A stretch of 64,000 bases of DNA from Eumeta japonica (GCA_005406025.1 BGZK01000535.1:186001-250000); one strand, 5' to 3'. Counted from the stretch's first letter, positions 12,099 through 24,821 are shown. The notes: generated by a model from the sequence alone, not told the origin. Made by a program: numbers and translations.

Positions 12099-13350
12099 TC
12101 CCGCGAAAGTTATTCCATTAGGAATTACGTGACGACTTATGTGCTATTGACGAATGAAGACTTGAAACCGAATATTGTTGTAAGCTTATAATTAAAAAAA
12201 TAATCCCTAAAATGACGGTGTAAAAGATTTGAACGAGTTTTAAAACCATTTAAATTGTTATTTACTATCAAGTAACATACACTGTTTGAAATATGAAAAT
12301 GAAAAATTAAAATAACGGTTATATACAAAAAAATTATTAGTCGTGATAGATATTAAATCTATTTATAATTTACTAAAATTTGTCCTAAAATCTGAGTGTA
12401 CGATATTAAACCTTCACAATTTAGTAATTAATTAATATAACTTAAAGTTGAAAGCAGTTTTATTGTTGTGCTTAACAATCCTGCGCAATAAAATTTCTCG
12501 CATCACCACGCAATCTTAAAGAAAATTATCAGCCCTTTCCTTATATTAAGGATATTTAAATTAAAAAGCTTACGTGACCACCTACTTTCAAAAATATAGG
12601 GAGGTTCGCAATTCGAGCCTTATTTTCTGGTATGGACGCTGATTGTTAACCAATTTACGTGATTTTTGATCATATATAAAAAGGTCTTGAAGCGGTATCA
12701 CTAAAATTTCATTATCCCTGGTAAACTAATTCTTTAATCAGCTCCAGTAGACAATTTGAACGATTTTCTTAGCTGATTTGTTATTCTTGTTTAATTTCCT
12801 GTACTTGATTTACGTGTTTCTTATTGCATCTTGTACCTTTAGAAAGCCTACAATGTGATCCCACAAACATTTGGTTTAACTTTGATTGACTAGTTCTTTG
12901 CTCATATCAATAATTTTGTCGGGATATCCAATGATTTGGTATTTTTGTTAAACTCCGTAGAGCTCAAAGATCTTTAATATCTAATTTATTTGTTCTTATA
13001 TTGGAGAAAATTTGTTGACAATCCTTGAGTTTTAAATATTGAACTAAATGTCCGTTGAGAATGCACATCTAAAACACACCGCAATCTTGGATCGAGAAAA
13101 TAACGAATTAAAATAACCAACATTGGTGTGAAGAGTTCGAGGCACATTGATATGGGATGCTGACGAGCTTGTGCTGGATTGACTCTACCTTCATTATCTC
13201 GATAGCAGTTATGGGGAAAGGTCAAATAGCGAAGAGTTTGGACTACCATCCCCCAAGGCTCTACCTATATGGCTGGATCACGCTTCTTTAACGAAAGGGT
13301 AGCAACTTGTATTTCAAACTCGCACTTAGGAAAATATTCGATTCTAAATG
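12099..13350. other. AT-rich stretch, nothing recognised
   Basis: No gene. The minus-strand 87-codon frame at 12986-13249 has no recognisable domain. Confidence 0.5.
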
Positions 13351-13356
13351 TGGCAA

Positions 13357-13520
13357 TTTTTTAACCGACTTTGAAATAAAGAAGGTTCTGTATTCGATCC
13401 GTACATTTTATTTATGTATGCTTACCGATTTTTCAAAAACGGTTTAACCGATAAAGATAGTTGAAACTTTGTTTTTGGGGGCTTTAACCTGCCCTCTAAA
13501 AATTTAGTTAATCTTTTTTG
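13357..13520 (+). repeat. AACCGACTT-type lepidopteran repeat fragment
   Basis: Begins with TTAACCGACTTTGAAATAAA, then GAAGGTTCTGTATTCGATCC, then an ACCGATAAAG stretch, matching the order of motifs in the copy at 42584 and the weaker copy at 56264. The right end is unclear. Confidence 0.6.
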
Positions 13521-16080
13521 ACCACACTCAATGCGAAAATTATACTGACCGTTCCTTTCCATTCGTTTATTTTATCGTGTTAAATTTTTTCTCGTCTATT
13601 TCTTTTGAAATATCTTGTCTATTCGTTTTAAAACATTTCAAAAAAAAACAGTATTCAATTTATTAAATATCAAAAATCAAGTAGTTATTAAAGTTTTCAT
13701 CAGAGAGAGAAATAAATCATCTCAGATTAGACAGCATATATTAAAAGACTTAGGTAATACTTTCTCTACTGATTTGATAACAAAAATGTTGTCGTAGTCT
13801 AAACAAAACGTTGAGGACTTTTAAATTTAATGTTCCCAAAGCTAGACTGCGACAACGACACTATGACTACATCTTTAGATTAAAAATGTAGAGATTCTAG
13901 AATGCATAATAGAGCCACCGGAAAATTATAGGTGGGAACGGGTTTTCCACTCCCTCCATACAAAACTACAGCAAACGCCTGGTCAATTGTATTAATAATT
14001 ATCTTAATACTCAAGTAAAAGCTAAATAAGATTCACTCACATGATCACAAAAAAAAATAAATAAAAACAACTTTAACAAGAACTTAAATTAAAAGCAGTT
14101 TTCAAAGACCTATTAAAATAATCAATAGTAATTTGTAAACATGAACACAAAATAAGAAATATTGAGTCAAGAGGATATCAAACGATGAAAGCAGAAACAT
14201 AATTGAATCTGGCATTATTTTAAGTGGCGTTAATTCCAAAAACATTTAATTCGAATACATTTTTGAAGGCGGTTTTTATTCTGTTATTTGCCATAAATAT
14301 TAGTCACATTTTAAACTGAATAAAACTCAAACCTGTACATTTTTGAAATAATAAATACATATCGTATATTGAAGAAAACAATCTCATCTTGTTCATCATG
14401 CCACGATTCTTCCTGTAAATTTCAACTGTATTCTTTGGATAACATATTGCGTTTATAATTACTATAACTATTCAACATTTTTCGTTTCACAGTTGTGTCT
14501 ACATAAAGTAGTCGAACTCTCATATAAAATACACGATGTGAAACGTAAATGAAAATATATAACGTAACATTTATGGATACCTAGAAATGGTATGTGAATA
14601 TCCAAGCCTACATACACTACATAGTTCTATTTTCTTTTATATGTGAGCAAAAGAAAAAAATCTATAAAACAGTTGATTCTGCACGCCATTCCTAAAACTT
14701 CCCCTTATGTCTTTATTGATGTGCTTTTAAGCTCCTCGAGTTTATGTATATCAGTCTCAAAGCTCAACAACTTATGGTTAAGCTTTTCGAACTCAAAATC
14801 TACAAAAATATATTTTGCAGTTAATTATTGGATTTGATCTCAAATTTTTGTGCTTTTTCAAGCAATCTGAGCGTAGAAATATATTTTTAATACGTTTTCA
14901 GCTCTTTTATTTCAATCATCTAGATTAAAAAAACTGTTTTTTTTTTAATTTTAATTTACAATATCTATTGAAGGCGTAGTTCGATTTTCATTTGCTTTGC
15001 GTTATTAGACGTAGTTTTTTAAACAAAGAAGGTAGACCGAAGAAAAAATACTAGTTAAATACAAACGCATACATACATACAGACATCAATCTGAAAGTAG
15101 TCCTGGATTCCTGAAACGTCGAGATTTGATTAAAATTTGATTTTCAAAAAAACGGACTGAAAAAATAACTTTTCAATTTTTGAAAATTATTATTCAGTGT
15201 TCACAGCGAGATGATAAAAGTGATTTTAATTGTATAACATAAGTTCGAGTGTATAATAGACTGCTTCAATGCATCTATAAAGGGACTGATGTGTATTCTG
15301 CGGCGTTTTGCTATTTCTTCGCGATATTTTCCTTCATCAATAAAGAAAAACATGTGAGTGATATTATATTATTCTGGATGTTAGTTCTGTAGGCCTGGAA
15401 CTGAACTTGTATCTTTCGCAAACCATTAATAGCATAAAGTTGCCAGGTTTCAAACAAACGATTTGTTTGTCTGAAATTTGACATGGTTTATCATAATATT
15501 TTATTATTTATTAGAACTAATGATGCAGATTGATATCAATCTAATACTTTTTAAGACCGTCGTCGTTCTATCATAGACGAAAGATTATTTTTATTAATTT
15601 ATAGTTTATGTTCATTAAGTTTAGGATATTGCAACTTTGATGTCAAATCCAATATATGTACGTTGGGACTGAAATAATCTTAGCAATCTATTAAATTAAA
15701 ATACAAATTAATCTCCACTTATTAAACACTTTTTTTAATTATCTTATGATGTGTGCTGCCAAAATAATAAAATTATTGTCGTGTTAGAAACCTTTACACA
15801 TCGCTGTATGAAAATTAAATTTATTTTTTTCTGTCAGATCTATAATCCTTACGCAACCATAAATAAATAATTGTATTATTAACTTCGAATTTAAATGTAT
15901 AGACAAATTATACTGAATAAGGTCGTCTATCAATATGTTCATTTTCTTAAATTTCAAACGTGATCAACGATAATTCAAAATGGCCTTTATCCTAAATGGT
16001 CTACTGTAGCGCGTTTAGATTCCTTAAAACTTTCCGATACCTTACATATAATCGTACGTTAAAGCATTATAATATTTTCT
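13521..16080. other. AT-rich stretch, nothing recognised
   Basis: About 2.5 kb with only chance frames. ACATACATACAGAC near 15070 resembles tails of dispersed lepidopteran repeats but is too short to classify. Confidence 0.5.
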
Positions 16081-16088
16081 CTTTTAAG

Positions 16089-16131
16089 AGGTATTGAATG
16101 ACAGTTGTATTAATTTGGCAAATTCAAGCAG
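16089..16131 (+). other. candidate 43-nt mini-exon
   Basis: A strong acceptor (ATATTTTCTCTTTTAAG) and a strong donor (CAG|GTAAGTTAAGG) bracket 43 nt with one open frame (VLNDSCINLANSS). Both splice sites are close to consensus. Length and lack of homology leave it uncertain. Confidence 0.18.
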
Positions 16132-16844
16132 GTAAGTTAAGGTAGAAAAGCAAACTTTTTTGATCCAACATAGTGATTTACTGCAAGTATCTGTTATGTA
16201 ATATTTTTATAGTACCTACTCATCTAATAAATATATTTTATAATTACAAAATTTAGAACCATTTTAACTTTTACCTCCAGCTTTGTCGAACATCACAAAC
16301 ACCATTGCATTTGATTAATTTCGGAGATAACTCTTATTTCTTTTTCAAATAACGTCCAAAATAATTTAGACCAATTTCATTAGATTCAAAATAGTTTTTC
16401 TTTCACTTTTTTCCTTCGAGTTTAATAACACACAATATTTTGGAGCTTTGCAAGCTCTAAAATAGCGGGAAGGTTTAGGATTGGCTTGCGGACCATTTTC
16501 CAGATTTTTGAAGTTATACTTCTTTAGCGGCGTTAGGGTGAGAAGATCATAATATATTCTAGTAAGTTATAGAAGTGGCGTCTGCCGACGTAACACGCCA
16601 TGAAGTTAGTTCGAATGATAAACTTACGGATGTTGCGCACGCCATTGGATACACTTTTAAATTAGTTTCGAATGAGAATGTATTTATTTCGCAGTTTCAT
16701 GTATGTATTTATATTAATGCTCAAGTAACTAGTACATATTAAATTTGATTTTCCGATTATTGTAAAAGGTCTAACTATGTTTTCTGACAACGATATTTCT
16801 AAAAGAAATCGTAATAACTGAGAATGACAAGTCCTTCCATCTAA

Positions 16845-18109
16845 TACGTGGGTCAATCGGAAAGTCCGTAGAAAATAAAAAATTGAGCTAACTAGTAAGT
16901 TATTTCATTATTATTATTGTTTTTCAAAATAGTGACCGTTGAGGTAAATACATCACCGAATTAGATGGAACCACCGAGAGAATCACTTTACCCACTCGAA
17001 CTTCGGGGTTATTTGGACGGTCTTTTCATACGCAGCCGCTGCTTCATCGGCGTCGTAAATTACTTTGCTTGAAGTACTATTTTTTATTTCACCAAATAAA
17101 TAAAAAGCGAATTTGCGAGGTCGGAGCTGTAAGGAGAGTGAGCTAGTGTTTCTGTACCTAACGTCCCCAAAGTAAAGTAGTTAGTTGTTTATCTGGCGGC
17201 AAGCGGTGAAGAGCTGTCATGATAAAGAAGAATCCTACTACGAGATCGTTTCCCGAACTTTTACCCAAACAAGAGGCAAACAATTGTTAGTGTACCAGTC
17301 GGCGGTGACTTTTTTTATGTCTAAAACAATGGTTGAATAATGACCTTCCTTCCTTTCCTTCCTAAGAAAGACGCCACCATCCTTTTTGCGACCCTTCGAT
17401 AAACACTCACTAAGCAGACTGTCTTTTGATTTCGGGATCGTAATAGTAAATCCAGCTATCGTCACCTGTAACTATGTCGAATACAGCATTTGAGTCACCA
17501 CCGGCAATTCTTTGTATCATTTGACGGTACCAATTAATACGACGGAGCTTTTCAGCTTCGTTAAAATTATGCGGTATCCACCTAATAAAAAGCTTCCTGA
17601 GCACTAAATACTTATAAAGGATTTTATATTCTTGACTCATACCGATTTGTTAGCTTTATCGAATCTGCTGGTAGGTCGCTCTCTTGTCAGTCTCTACATG
17701 AGCAGCAGAGCACTGATGTTTGTCTTTGGTTGTCGCCGTATAAGGATCTTCTTCGCTCAGAATGTCAGTTGCACTAGTGTGACTACGTTCGAAGTCGTTA
17801 AACCAGTCGCAAGTAGTGGCAAAGGATGGAACTTCATCATGAACGGCCAACTAAAATCTGGTTTGCTTAAATGGCAACGAAACTCATAAAAAATCATTGC
17901 AGGAAAATTTTCTCGTGTTAAGTTCATGTGACGTTGGACAAACAATTTTCTTTTAGCCGCCCATTTATAAAATGATAAAAACAAAAGACAGATGAATGCA
18001 ATCTACATAATATAATTTTCACAGAGTTTCATTTTTAAAGTTTAAATTATTTTTTATTTTACAAATTCTAAATGACCAATTCCAAAAAAAATACAGTGTC
18101 ACCCACATA
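16845..18109 (-). mobile_element. mariner-like element, copy 1, decayed transposase
   Basis: The minus strand carries the pieces of a mariner transposase in order, across several frames. About 17930-17850: MIFYEFRCHLS. Then DEVPSFATTCDWFNDFERSH and ATYQQIR. Then YKILYKYLVLRKLFIRWIPH, and VTGDDSWIYYYDPEIKRQSA near 17410-17470, which holds the second catalytic Asp region. Then DWYTNNCLPLVWVKVRE, and LHHD, the third catalytic region, near 17215. Ends share an A(C/T)GTGGGT core: ACGTGGGTCAATCGG at about 16846 and, reversed, TATGTGGGTGACACTG near 18109. Several frameshifts make it non-functional. A sister copy lies at 19635-20731 in the same orientation. Confidence 0.88.
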
Positions 18110-18540
18110 AAGATGTTATAAACTTTTAAACACATTCGTATTGCTGTTCAAATGTTTCTATTTTAAACTAATAGATGGCAGTGATATGCCATACTTTTGC
18201 GATTACTAATATATTACTTATTAAAGACCGATAATTTTTTTCTTAATTTATTGGCATCAAAAAAGTAACAACTTCTCACGTACGTATATAACTACAGACG
18301 CAGTTATTTTTAATTGAATTTCTATTATAGTCATACGAGTTAACTAAATTTAAATCCTGGACAATATTTTGTCTTTTAAAAATAGCCGATATTAATGTTC
18401 AGCTTACAAATTACTTTTCTTAATAGAAATTAATAAACGTATATGGAATTGAACTTGAATATTTCCACTAACGTCATAAGTTACATCACAAAAATGTCTT
18501 TAGATAGCGAGCGCAACACAAATGAACATTTCCACGATAT
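18110..18540. other. AT-rich stretch, nothing recognised
   Basis: Low-complexity DNA between the mariner relic and a CpG-rich block. Confidence 0.5.
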
Positions 18541-18544
18541 TGAA

Positions 18545-18860
18545 GCAAAACCATAAAACTAAACTGATAGGATTGTATCGCCGGCGTCTATCTGTCGCGG
18601 TTCAAGCGTGGAAGCCCTTAAATTATTACCGAGCGGTCGCGCCGGCCGGCCCCTCCGATAACCGCCGATTTATCGTTTGGAATATTTAATGACAGCGGAC
18701 AATTGGAATTTATGTATAAGGTGCAGGGCTAACAACCGCCGCTACAAATAAATTTACAGTTAGGGCCCCGTTTTACATACGGTTATAGCACGACCGTGCA
18801 TCTACGCCGTACCGAACCTTTGTACCTCTTGGTCGGTGCCCTCTTAAATGGATAAATGGC
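18545..18860. promoter_or_regulatory. CpG-rich block
   Basis: GC-rich core at 18620-18670 flanked by CCGATTTATCG and further mixed sequence including ACGGTTATAGCACGACCGT near 18780. No open frame of protein-like composition. Candidate conserved non-coding element. Confidence 0.35.
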
Positions 18861-19634
18861 ACGGAATATCATTACTTAGACTTTGAGCATAATTCAAAGG
18901 AATGATAAATCGTCGATTTGATAAATTCATATTAAGGTATTAGGATGTACGACAATTGTTCTAAAGAGCAATCAGATTATTTTTTGATTAGTTATGTAAT
19001 AAATAATGATAACAACGACAGTATGAAGTAAATATCTGAAAAATAGCATCTCCCGTAAGATTTACACAAAGTTTGTAGGACTGTCAGTGTTATTCGCCTC
19101 CAGGATTTTTATTAATTATTGTAGATCGTGAAAAAGCAGGAATCTTAATTTACTTGCTCATCGTAATCTTTTTGTATAACAAACCTGTATCGAATATGAC
19201 TTTCTATGTAATGCGAATTAAAAACAAGGATTTCTTGTATATGCTGTAAAAGCACTGTGTGTTTATTTTTTTAAATACTCTATAATCTTAGTATCGTATA
19301 TTGAGTTTTCTTTTCCCATTTGTTCAAAAGTCCTTGTTCTCACTGAAAAATAACAACGACAAAAATCAACTCTTCTTCAAAATGTGAGCAATACTTTCAA
19401 CTTCTAAAATTTTTTAAGTACATAAATAAAGACAATAATGTGACTTTTTTCTAAAAATTGACTAAGCACTATGAAATACGTATATGGTTAGTTTTCTAAC
19501 ACTTAATTTTTTAATTTTATGTACAGAACAGGCCAGATCGACGCAAGTCTTGTTTTACCTGTTCGCCTTTTTAATTTTTATTAAACTAAATTATTATGTA
19601 ATTTCTTATAAAATTATCATTTTATTAGAGTCAA
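18861..19634. other. AT-rich stretch, nothing recognised
   Basis: No supportable gene or repeat between the CpG block and the second mariner relic. Confidence 0.5.
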
Positions 19635-20731
19635 AAATCGGCGTCGTAAACCACTTTGCTCGAAGTACTTTTTTTTATCTCAGGAAATAAACAAAAAGCG
19701 CATTTGCGAGGTCGGGGCTGTAAGGCGGGTGAGCCAGTGTTTCTGTACCTAACGCCCCCAAATAGTTAGTCGTTTGTCTGGCGGTAAGTGGCGAAGGGCT
19801 GTCATGATAACAGAGAATCCTACTACGAGATCGTTTCCCGAACTTTTACCAAAACAAGAGGCAAACAATTGTTATTGTACCAGTCAGCGGTGACTGTTTT
19901 TCTTTTTTATTTTCTAAAACAATCGTTGAATAATGACCTAATGACCTTCCTTCCTTTCCTTCTGAAGAAAGACGCCGCCATCTTTTTCCGACCCTTCGAT
20001 CTCGTTTTACTTTAATAGGCAATTCTTCGTAAGGAAACACTCACGATAGACTGTCTTTTGGTTTCGGGATCGCAACAGTGAATTCAGCTTTCTTCACCTA
20101 TAACTATGTCCTATGTTTGAAACACAACCGGCAAATTTTGCATCATTTTTGCGGCACCAATTAACAAGACGGAGTTTTTGAGCTTCGTTAAAATTATGAG
20201 GTATCCACCGAGTGCAAAGCTTTTTACCGCTAAATATCCATGAATAATTTCGAACACTTGACGCATACCAATACCTAAGATTATCCCAATCTGCTGGTAG
20301 ATAACTCTCTTGTTAAAGTCTGTATCATGAGCCGCACAGCACTGCTGTCGGCGCATGCTGTCTGCTCTTTGATCGTCGCTGTAGAAGGACGTCCCTCACG
20401 CAGATCGTCATTCAGCACGACCACGTTTGAACTCGTTGAACCGGTTATAATCGGCGGCAAAGGATGGAACTTCACCATGAAAGGCCGAAACCTGTTATAA
20501 TTTTTCTGTTGGCTTAAATGGCAACGGAAGTCATAGAAAATCATTACAAAAAATTCAGGTCAATGTTAGACGAAAAATTTTTTTTCCCACCGATTTGTAA
20601 AAACAAATGATATATGAACATAATATACATAATAAGGTTAACAAATGCTTCCATTTTAAAAATTTGAATATATTTTTGTTTTACAGTTTCTAAGTGGCCA
20701 ATCTTAAAAACTTTGAGTGTCACCTACGTAA
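19635..20731 (-). mobile_element. mariner-like element, copy 2, truncated and decayed
   Basis: Minus-strand pieces parallel copy 1: MIFYDFRCHLSQQKNYNRFR near 20540, DLREGRPSTATIKE, a YQQIGIILGIGM segment near 20290, then VFPYEELPIKVKRDRRVGK near 20030, GHYSTIVLENKK near 19930, and a C-terminal part that stops abruptly at about 19635, inside the region matching 17047 of copy 1. The 5' end CACCTACGTAAA at about 20720-20731 matches the outer end of copy 1. The other terminal repeat is missing, so it is 3'-truncated. Stops and frameshifts show it is dead. Confidence 0.88.
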
Positions 20732-21285
20732 ATACATTAAAATGTTAGCTTCTTTTACATTTCATTATGTTGAAAAAAAAAAGACAGACTATCAAAGCTT
20801 TTGTGAAAAGGTATTATTTGGAATTTTATTGCTTACTTATAAATATTTATCTTAAACTACTGTAGAAGCCAAAGAAATAAGTTCGCTATTAAAATTTAAA
20901 CGCGAATTAATTTTGCATATTTAGATTATTTATAAATTATTCAAATACAAAATGAGAAAAAAATATTCTGTTATAAAGACAATAAAAACGTGTTCCTATG
21001 AATTCTAATGAATAAAATATGAGTTTTTATTAATACGCAATCAGAAATCGGCACAACCGCGTACTATTTATGTTTGTCACTTATTCATTTTCAATTGATT
21101 TTTCGACGTGGAACGTCTTTAAAATCGCATCAAAACATACGGGTATCAGGTCAGAAAAGTGGACCGTAACGAAAACGTCTATATCGTGTTAGTTTAGTAA
21201 CTACAAAACTATTAGTCTTGAAAACATGAATTTAGTGTCATTATTTAGCTCATATAGTCAGTTCGGTGTTATGATCTTGTGTTAA
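20732..21285. other. AT-rich stretch, nothing recognised
   Basis: No gene or classified repeat. Confidence 0.5.
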
Positions 21286-21430
21286 AGTCTGGTCCGGCGG
21301 GGTTGGCGGGGGAGGGACACTGCTTACAATGGCGGAAACTGGCATTCTCGTTCATTTCTATTTAGTATAACTCACGACCCACGTGTGATAGCACGGCGAT
21401 TCTTTCGCGAGTTTATGAAGTTCATTTAGA
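21286..21430. promoter_or_regulatory. GC-richer patch with CAATGGCGG and CCACGTGTGA
   Basis: Contains a G-rich run (GGCGGGGGAGGG near 21305) and an E-box-like CACGTG. Short candidate regulatory patch. Confidence 0.25.
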
Positions 21431-21534
21431 ATAATCAATTATAATAACAATAAATGTAATCTGAACAATAATTGTACCAAAAAACGAACAAGAATTGTAA
21501 TCAAAAATTAAAATTTAAATATATGGGCCTCAAC

Positions 21535-22320
21535 CCATGCTAGGGCTAGCCAGAAATATAGATCAAGGATATCCTTGGAAAGAGTGTGCTATGGGCTACG
21601 CATGGGTACCCCAACGTCCGGTGTCGAACGAGTGGGACGATTCAAGAACGACACAAAGTTACCATCGAACGCTCAGTAGACGACGTCGACTTCGCGACAA
21701 CTGTACCGCTACTGTATCTGTCGCCTCTTAGTGTCTGTTTTGTACTAAAATTTTTAGAACAAATTCAGACTTGTTTTCATTTTAATCTTTAACATTAAAA
21801 GTATCTCGCTGAAGATGTTTCACGTTGAACCATCGGCCGTGCGCCCCGACACAGCCCCACGCCATTTTTTTTATAATTATTCACCATTTCGAAATAGATG
21901 CTCTATTCAAACATTGCAAACGATAAATAAAATTTTGTAAGCTCCGTCAGGCGGCGCTCGACGGACTTCGGGGCGCACCGCTCTGTGCTCACGAACCCAA
22001 TATGTTTTAACGAAATGGTGATGCGAGCGGTCGAAGTACTCCCGTAGTCCCGCATCGCGGAGCTTAAACGCCCCGTTAAAGCGCAGGCCGAAGACGATAG
22101 CTCGACTCGCTTAGCTCGATAACGGCGCCTAACAAAAGCTGTTTTCCTCTTGCGCTCCTTCCTAATGCCTGCTCGTGTGCATAAAGATGTGCATAAAGAC
22201 TGCACAATGTCGGTTCGTGACCGGACGTTACACGGTAACACAGTTCTGTGGGAATCTCCACGCGGTAACTTTCAAAGCAATGAGATGTACTACTGCACAC
22301 AGTCGATCGTGTATTGAATT
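21535..22320. other. GC-richer segment, unclassified
   Basis: Two stretches (21535-21730 and 21820-22320) are clearly richer in G+C than their surroundings. Frames of 64-112 codons overlap on both strands without a domain. It could be a degenerate repeat or a regulatory block. I cannot assign it. Confidence 0.3.
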
Positions 22321-23360
22321 TGTGTTGTTATGTTTCCGATATATACATGGCTGCACGTCCAAAATAAAATGCTAGCTATGCCGTACTTGAAAATTAACCT
22401 TCATATGAATATACATCGAGCAGTTGCTTTAATGTCAATTGGACCATTCCGTCTGTCATTATGTCATTGTGAAAATGAATCAAGTTTTTTATCGTGAATC
22501 AGTTTGACTGAACCGATTGAAGATAAAAAAGCGACATGCATCAGACCTTTAAATTATTTAGATCGTGATGAACAGGAGCGACATAGACGAAAGAAATTTG
22601 ACTCCCTATCCGCCGGCCCGTCTGTCCATCGCGGCAGTCCGGCCACATCCTCCTAACGAAGCCTAGATCCAAAACAGTGTACCGTTGTAAGCTGTATACT
22701 GATAGCAATGATGATGGACATTATCTGTAAACGATCGGTACGATTTCAATAGGACTATGTAGAAATAATATTCGCGTTCTTATTTTTGGATGTGTTGTAC
22801 GTAGTACTTTTATTAGCAGACTTGTTTTTGACTCCATCTATTCTGACTTTTAACATGACTTTGACACACTCAGTGGCGTCCGATTGAGCTAAAATTTTGC
22901 ATACATACAGGAGAATGGGCAAGACGGGGTAGCAGCTTAATATGGCAAATCAACTGATCTAGTAGGACTGTTGGTGACAGATTTTTAAGTTGGACATTTG
23001 TACATTACCATTTTTATAGTTATTTGGTCTTTGTAGTTCTTAAGTCTTTGTAGTGATTTCATTAGAATCATTTTTCGTTTAAATTTAAACTTGCACATGT
23101 CACCAAATAAATAAATACAAAATAAAAATAAATAAATAAAAACCAAGTAAATATATCTTATTATTTTTGGGCTTGGCAAAGCAGTTCACAGAAGTAAAGT
23201 TTTTGATTTATTAAGATTTTGTAATAATTTAGTATTTACGTTAGTAAGTTATTTAAACCAAATTGGAAATATTTAAAAGAGAATCGTTATATATTTATAT
23301 CATTTGAATGAAATGTTTCATTAACTTTATTTGTCGCTTTTTCGTGCTGTTTTTTTTTTA
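22321..23360. other. AT-rich stretch, nothing recognised
   Basis: A segment at 22860-22985 has the look of a dispersed repeat (AGTGGCGTCCGATTGAGC) but no second copy is in the window. Confidence 0.4.
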
Positions 23361-23385
23361 AAGTCGGTTTTACTTTTTTTTTAAG
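23361..23385 (-). repeat. end of an AACCGACTT-type repeat
   Basis: AAAGTCGGTTTTAC is the reverse complement of the AACCGACTT terminus found at 13357 and 42584. Only the terminus is clear. Confidence 0.45.
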
Positions 23386-23430
23386 ATTGTTTATTTTTCA
23401 ACTTTTAGTTGTTAGTTAATTTGTAGCATC

Positions 23431-23979
23431 ATGGGTAGACCGACTAAAAGTTCCGTCCTCATGAGGGAAAAGAGAGACAAGGAATCGTTTAAATCAAATA
23501 AAGAACTTTTATCCAAAAATTGTTAACGGAATGCCATATCTCGTTCCCAAGTATCACCATTGACACGTCACGTTAGATTATCTCAGATGAGAAATCACGT
23601 GCGTTCTCGATTGTCACAGGAATCGCAAAGTGATAGGATCCATCGACTCAATGATATTCATGAGCGTTTGAGTGACGAGTTATCTGAACAGCGCAAGCAT
23701 CGTCTAAGCATTATAAGAATCCGGCTTGTTAATGAGACTTCCGAGCAGCGCGAATATCGTTTAAATGTCATACGAGACCGATTGACCAATGAGACTCCCG
23801 AGCAGCGCGAATATCGTTTAAATGTCATACGAGACCGATTGACCAATGAGACTCCCGAACAGCGGGAACATAGACTCGATGTTATTCATACATCGGTAGT
23901 GCTGCTAGTACCGAAGTGTCACCATGATAATCAGTCAAGCATAGTGACTGCGAGAGAAATGGCGAGATTTATTATTTAA
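23431..23979 (+). pseudogene. decayed ORF with 19-residue charged repeats
   Basis: An ATG at 23431 opens MGRPTKSSVLMREKRDKESF and stops after 31 codons. A second frame from 23560 runs to 23979 and contains five 19-residue units of the form TNETPEQREYRLNVIRDRL. Two consecutive units (about 23743 and 23800) are almost identical over 57 bp, so the array expanded recently while still in frame. Repeats of this charged RL-rich type remind me of STPR-like N-terminal regions in some lepidopteran DNA-binding and Helitron-associated proteins, though STPR units are 23 residues. The helicase and nuclease parts are absent. It probably derives from a mobile element. Function not assigned. Confidence 0.5.
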
Positions 23980-24294
23980 TTGCAAAAAAAAACTGATTTT
24001 TGTGACATTTCTTTGTATTTTTGCATTTCACTTGGTTTGCGTTTGTTACCTAAATATCACAAGCGCAGATATGGTGAAAAAATAATTCTATGTCTCAATC
24101 AACACGCCATTAGGTTATGAGTTTATTCTTTTCCTATAGGCCACTTTTTTAGAATTTGCTAAAATTCGTCGTACATGTTAGCAGCAAATACATTTTTTGC
24201 CGTTAGACGAAGATACGACATTCTAATGTGAACTACGTCAGTAACTATAAGGTGGCGGCTATATACATATTGCTACATGTAAAATTCTCAAAAA

Positions 24295-24420
24295 ATGCAT
24301 AAAGTCTCATCTCCTCATTCTTCCCCTAGAATATCCCTAAGGGAATAGGATATCCCCTTACGGATATCCTATCTTGCTCCACTCAGGGAGCAACATGAAG
24401 AGATGGGACTTTATATGTAT
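24295..24420. repeat. cloverleaf-like foldback
   Basis: An outer imperfect stem (about 24295-24318 with 24395-24420) encloses two perfect hairpins: ATAGGATATCC / GGATATCCTAT (24345-24372, loop CCTTAC) and TTGCTCC / GGAGCAA (24374-24393). A weaker hairpin lies at about 24332-24347. No tRNA consensus box is present, so it is not a tRNA. It may be a small foldback MITE or a structured RNA. Confidence 0.8.
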
Positions 24421-24589
24421 TTTAATTGTTTTTAAATTACATTCCAAAAAAAAAGTACGCAATGAGTGTTAATTGTCAAAGACTAATATATTAATTAATA
24501 TTAAAATGAAAAATCCTAGAAAAGAATGACATTGTTAGATTTATTAGACTTCAAAGGTTAAGTACTCCTGTTCCCCCCTCTTCCATAAT

Positions 24590-24821
24590 CGTATTCCGTG
24601 AGGTTCTTAAGCTCTATACTGCGTGGGAGGGTAAGTCATATTAGGCTTATAATCAACGCGATGGAAACTCCGCAACAGCGGTTTAGTGTGCTCTCGCGGA
24701 GATAGTGCTTAAATTTTACTCCAATTGAACATTCATTTTTCAGTTCGCCCGTGGCCACACTCGAACCAGATACCTCCTGGTTTGAAGACACCAAGCTCTG
24801 GGCTAACGATCTATCACCGCT
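24590..24821 (-). mobile_element. tRNA-derived SINE
   Basis: Read on the minus strand the head is AGCGGTGATAG, with an A-box-like TAGCCCAGAGC and, after normal tRNA spacing, the B-box GGTTCGAGT (plus 24759-24767). AGCGGTGATAG-type heads are known to me from lepidopteran tRNA-derived SINEs. The cloverleaf is incomplete and the sequence runs on past the tRNA-like part, so it is a SINE, not a tRNA gene. The 3' boundary is approximate. Confidence 0.65.
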
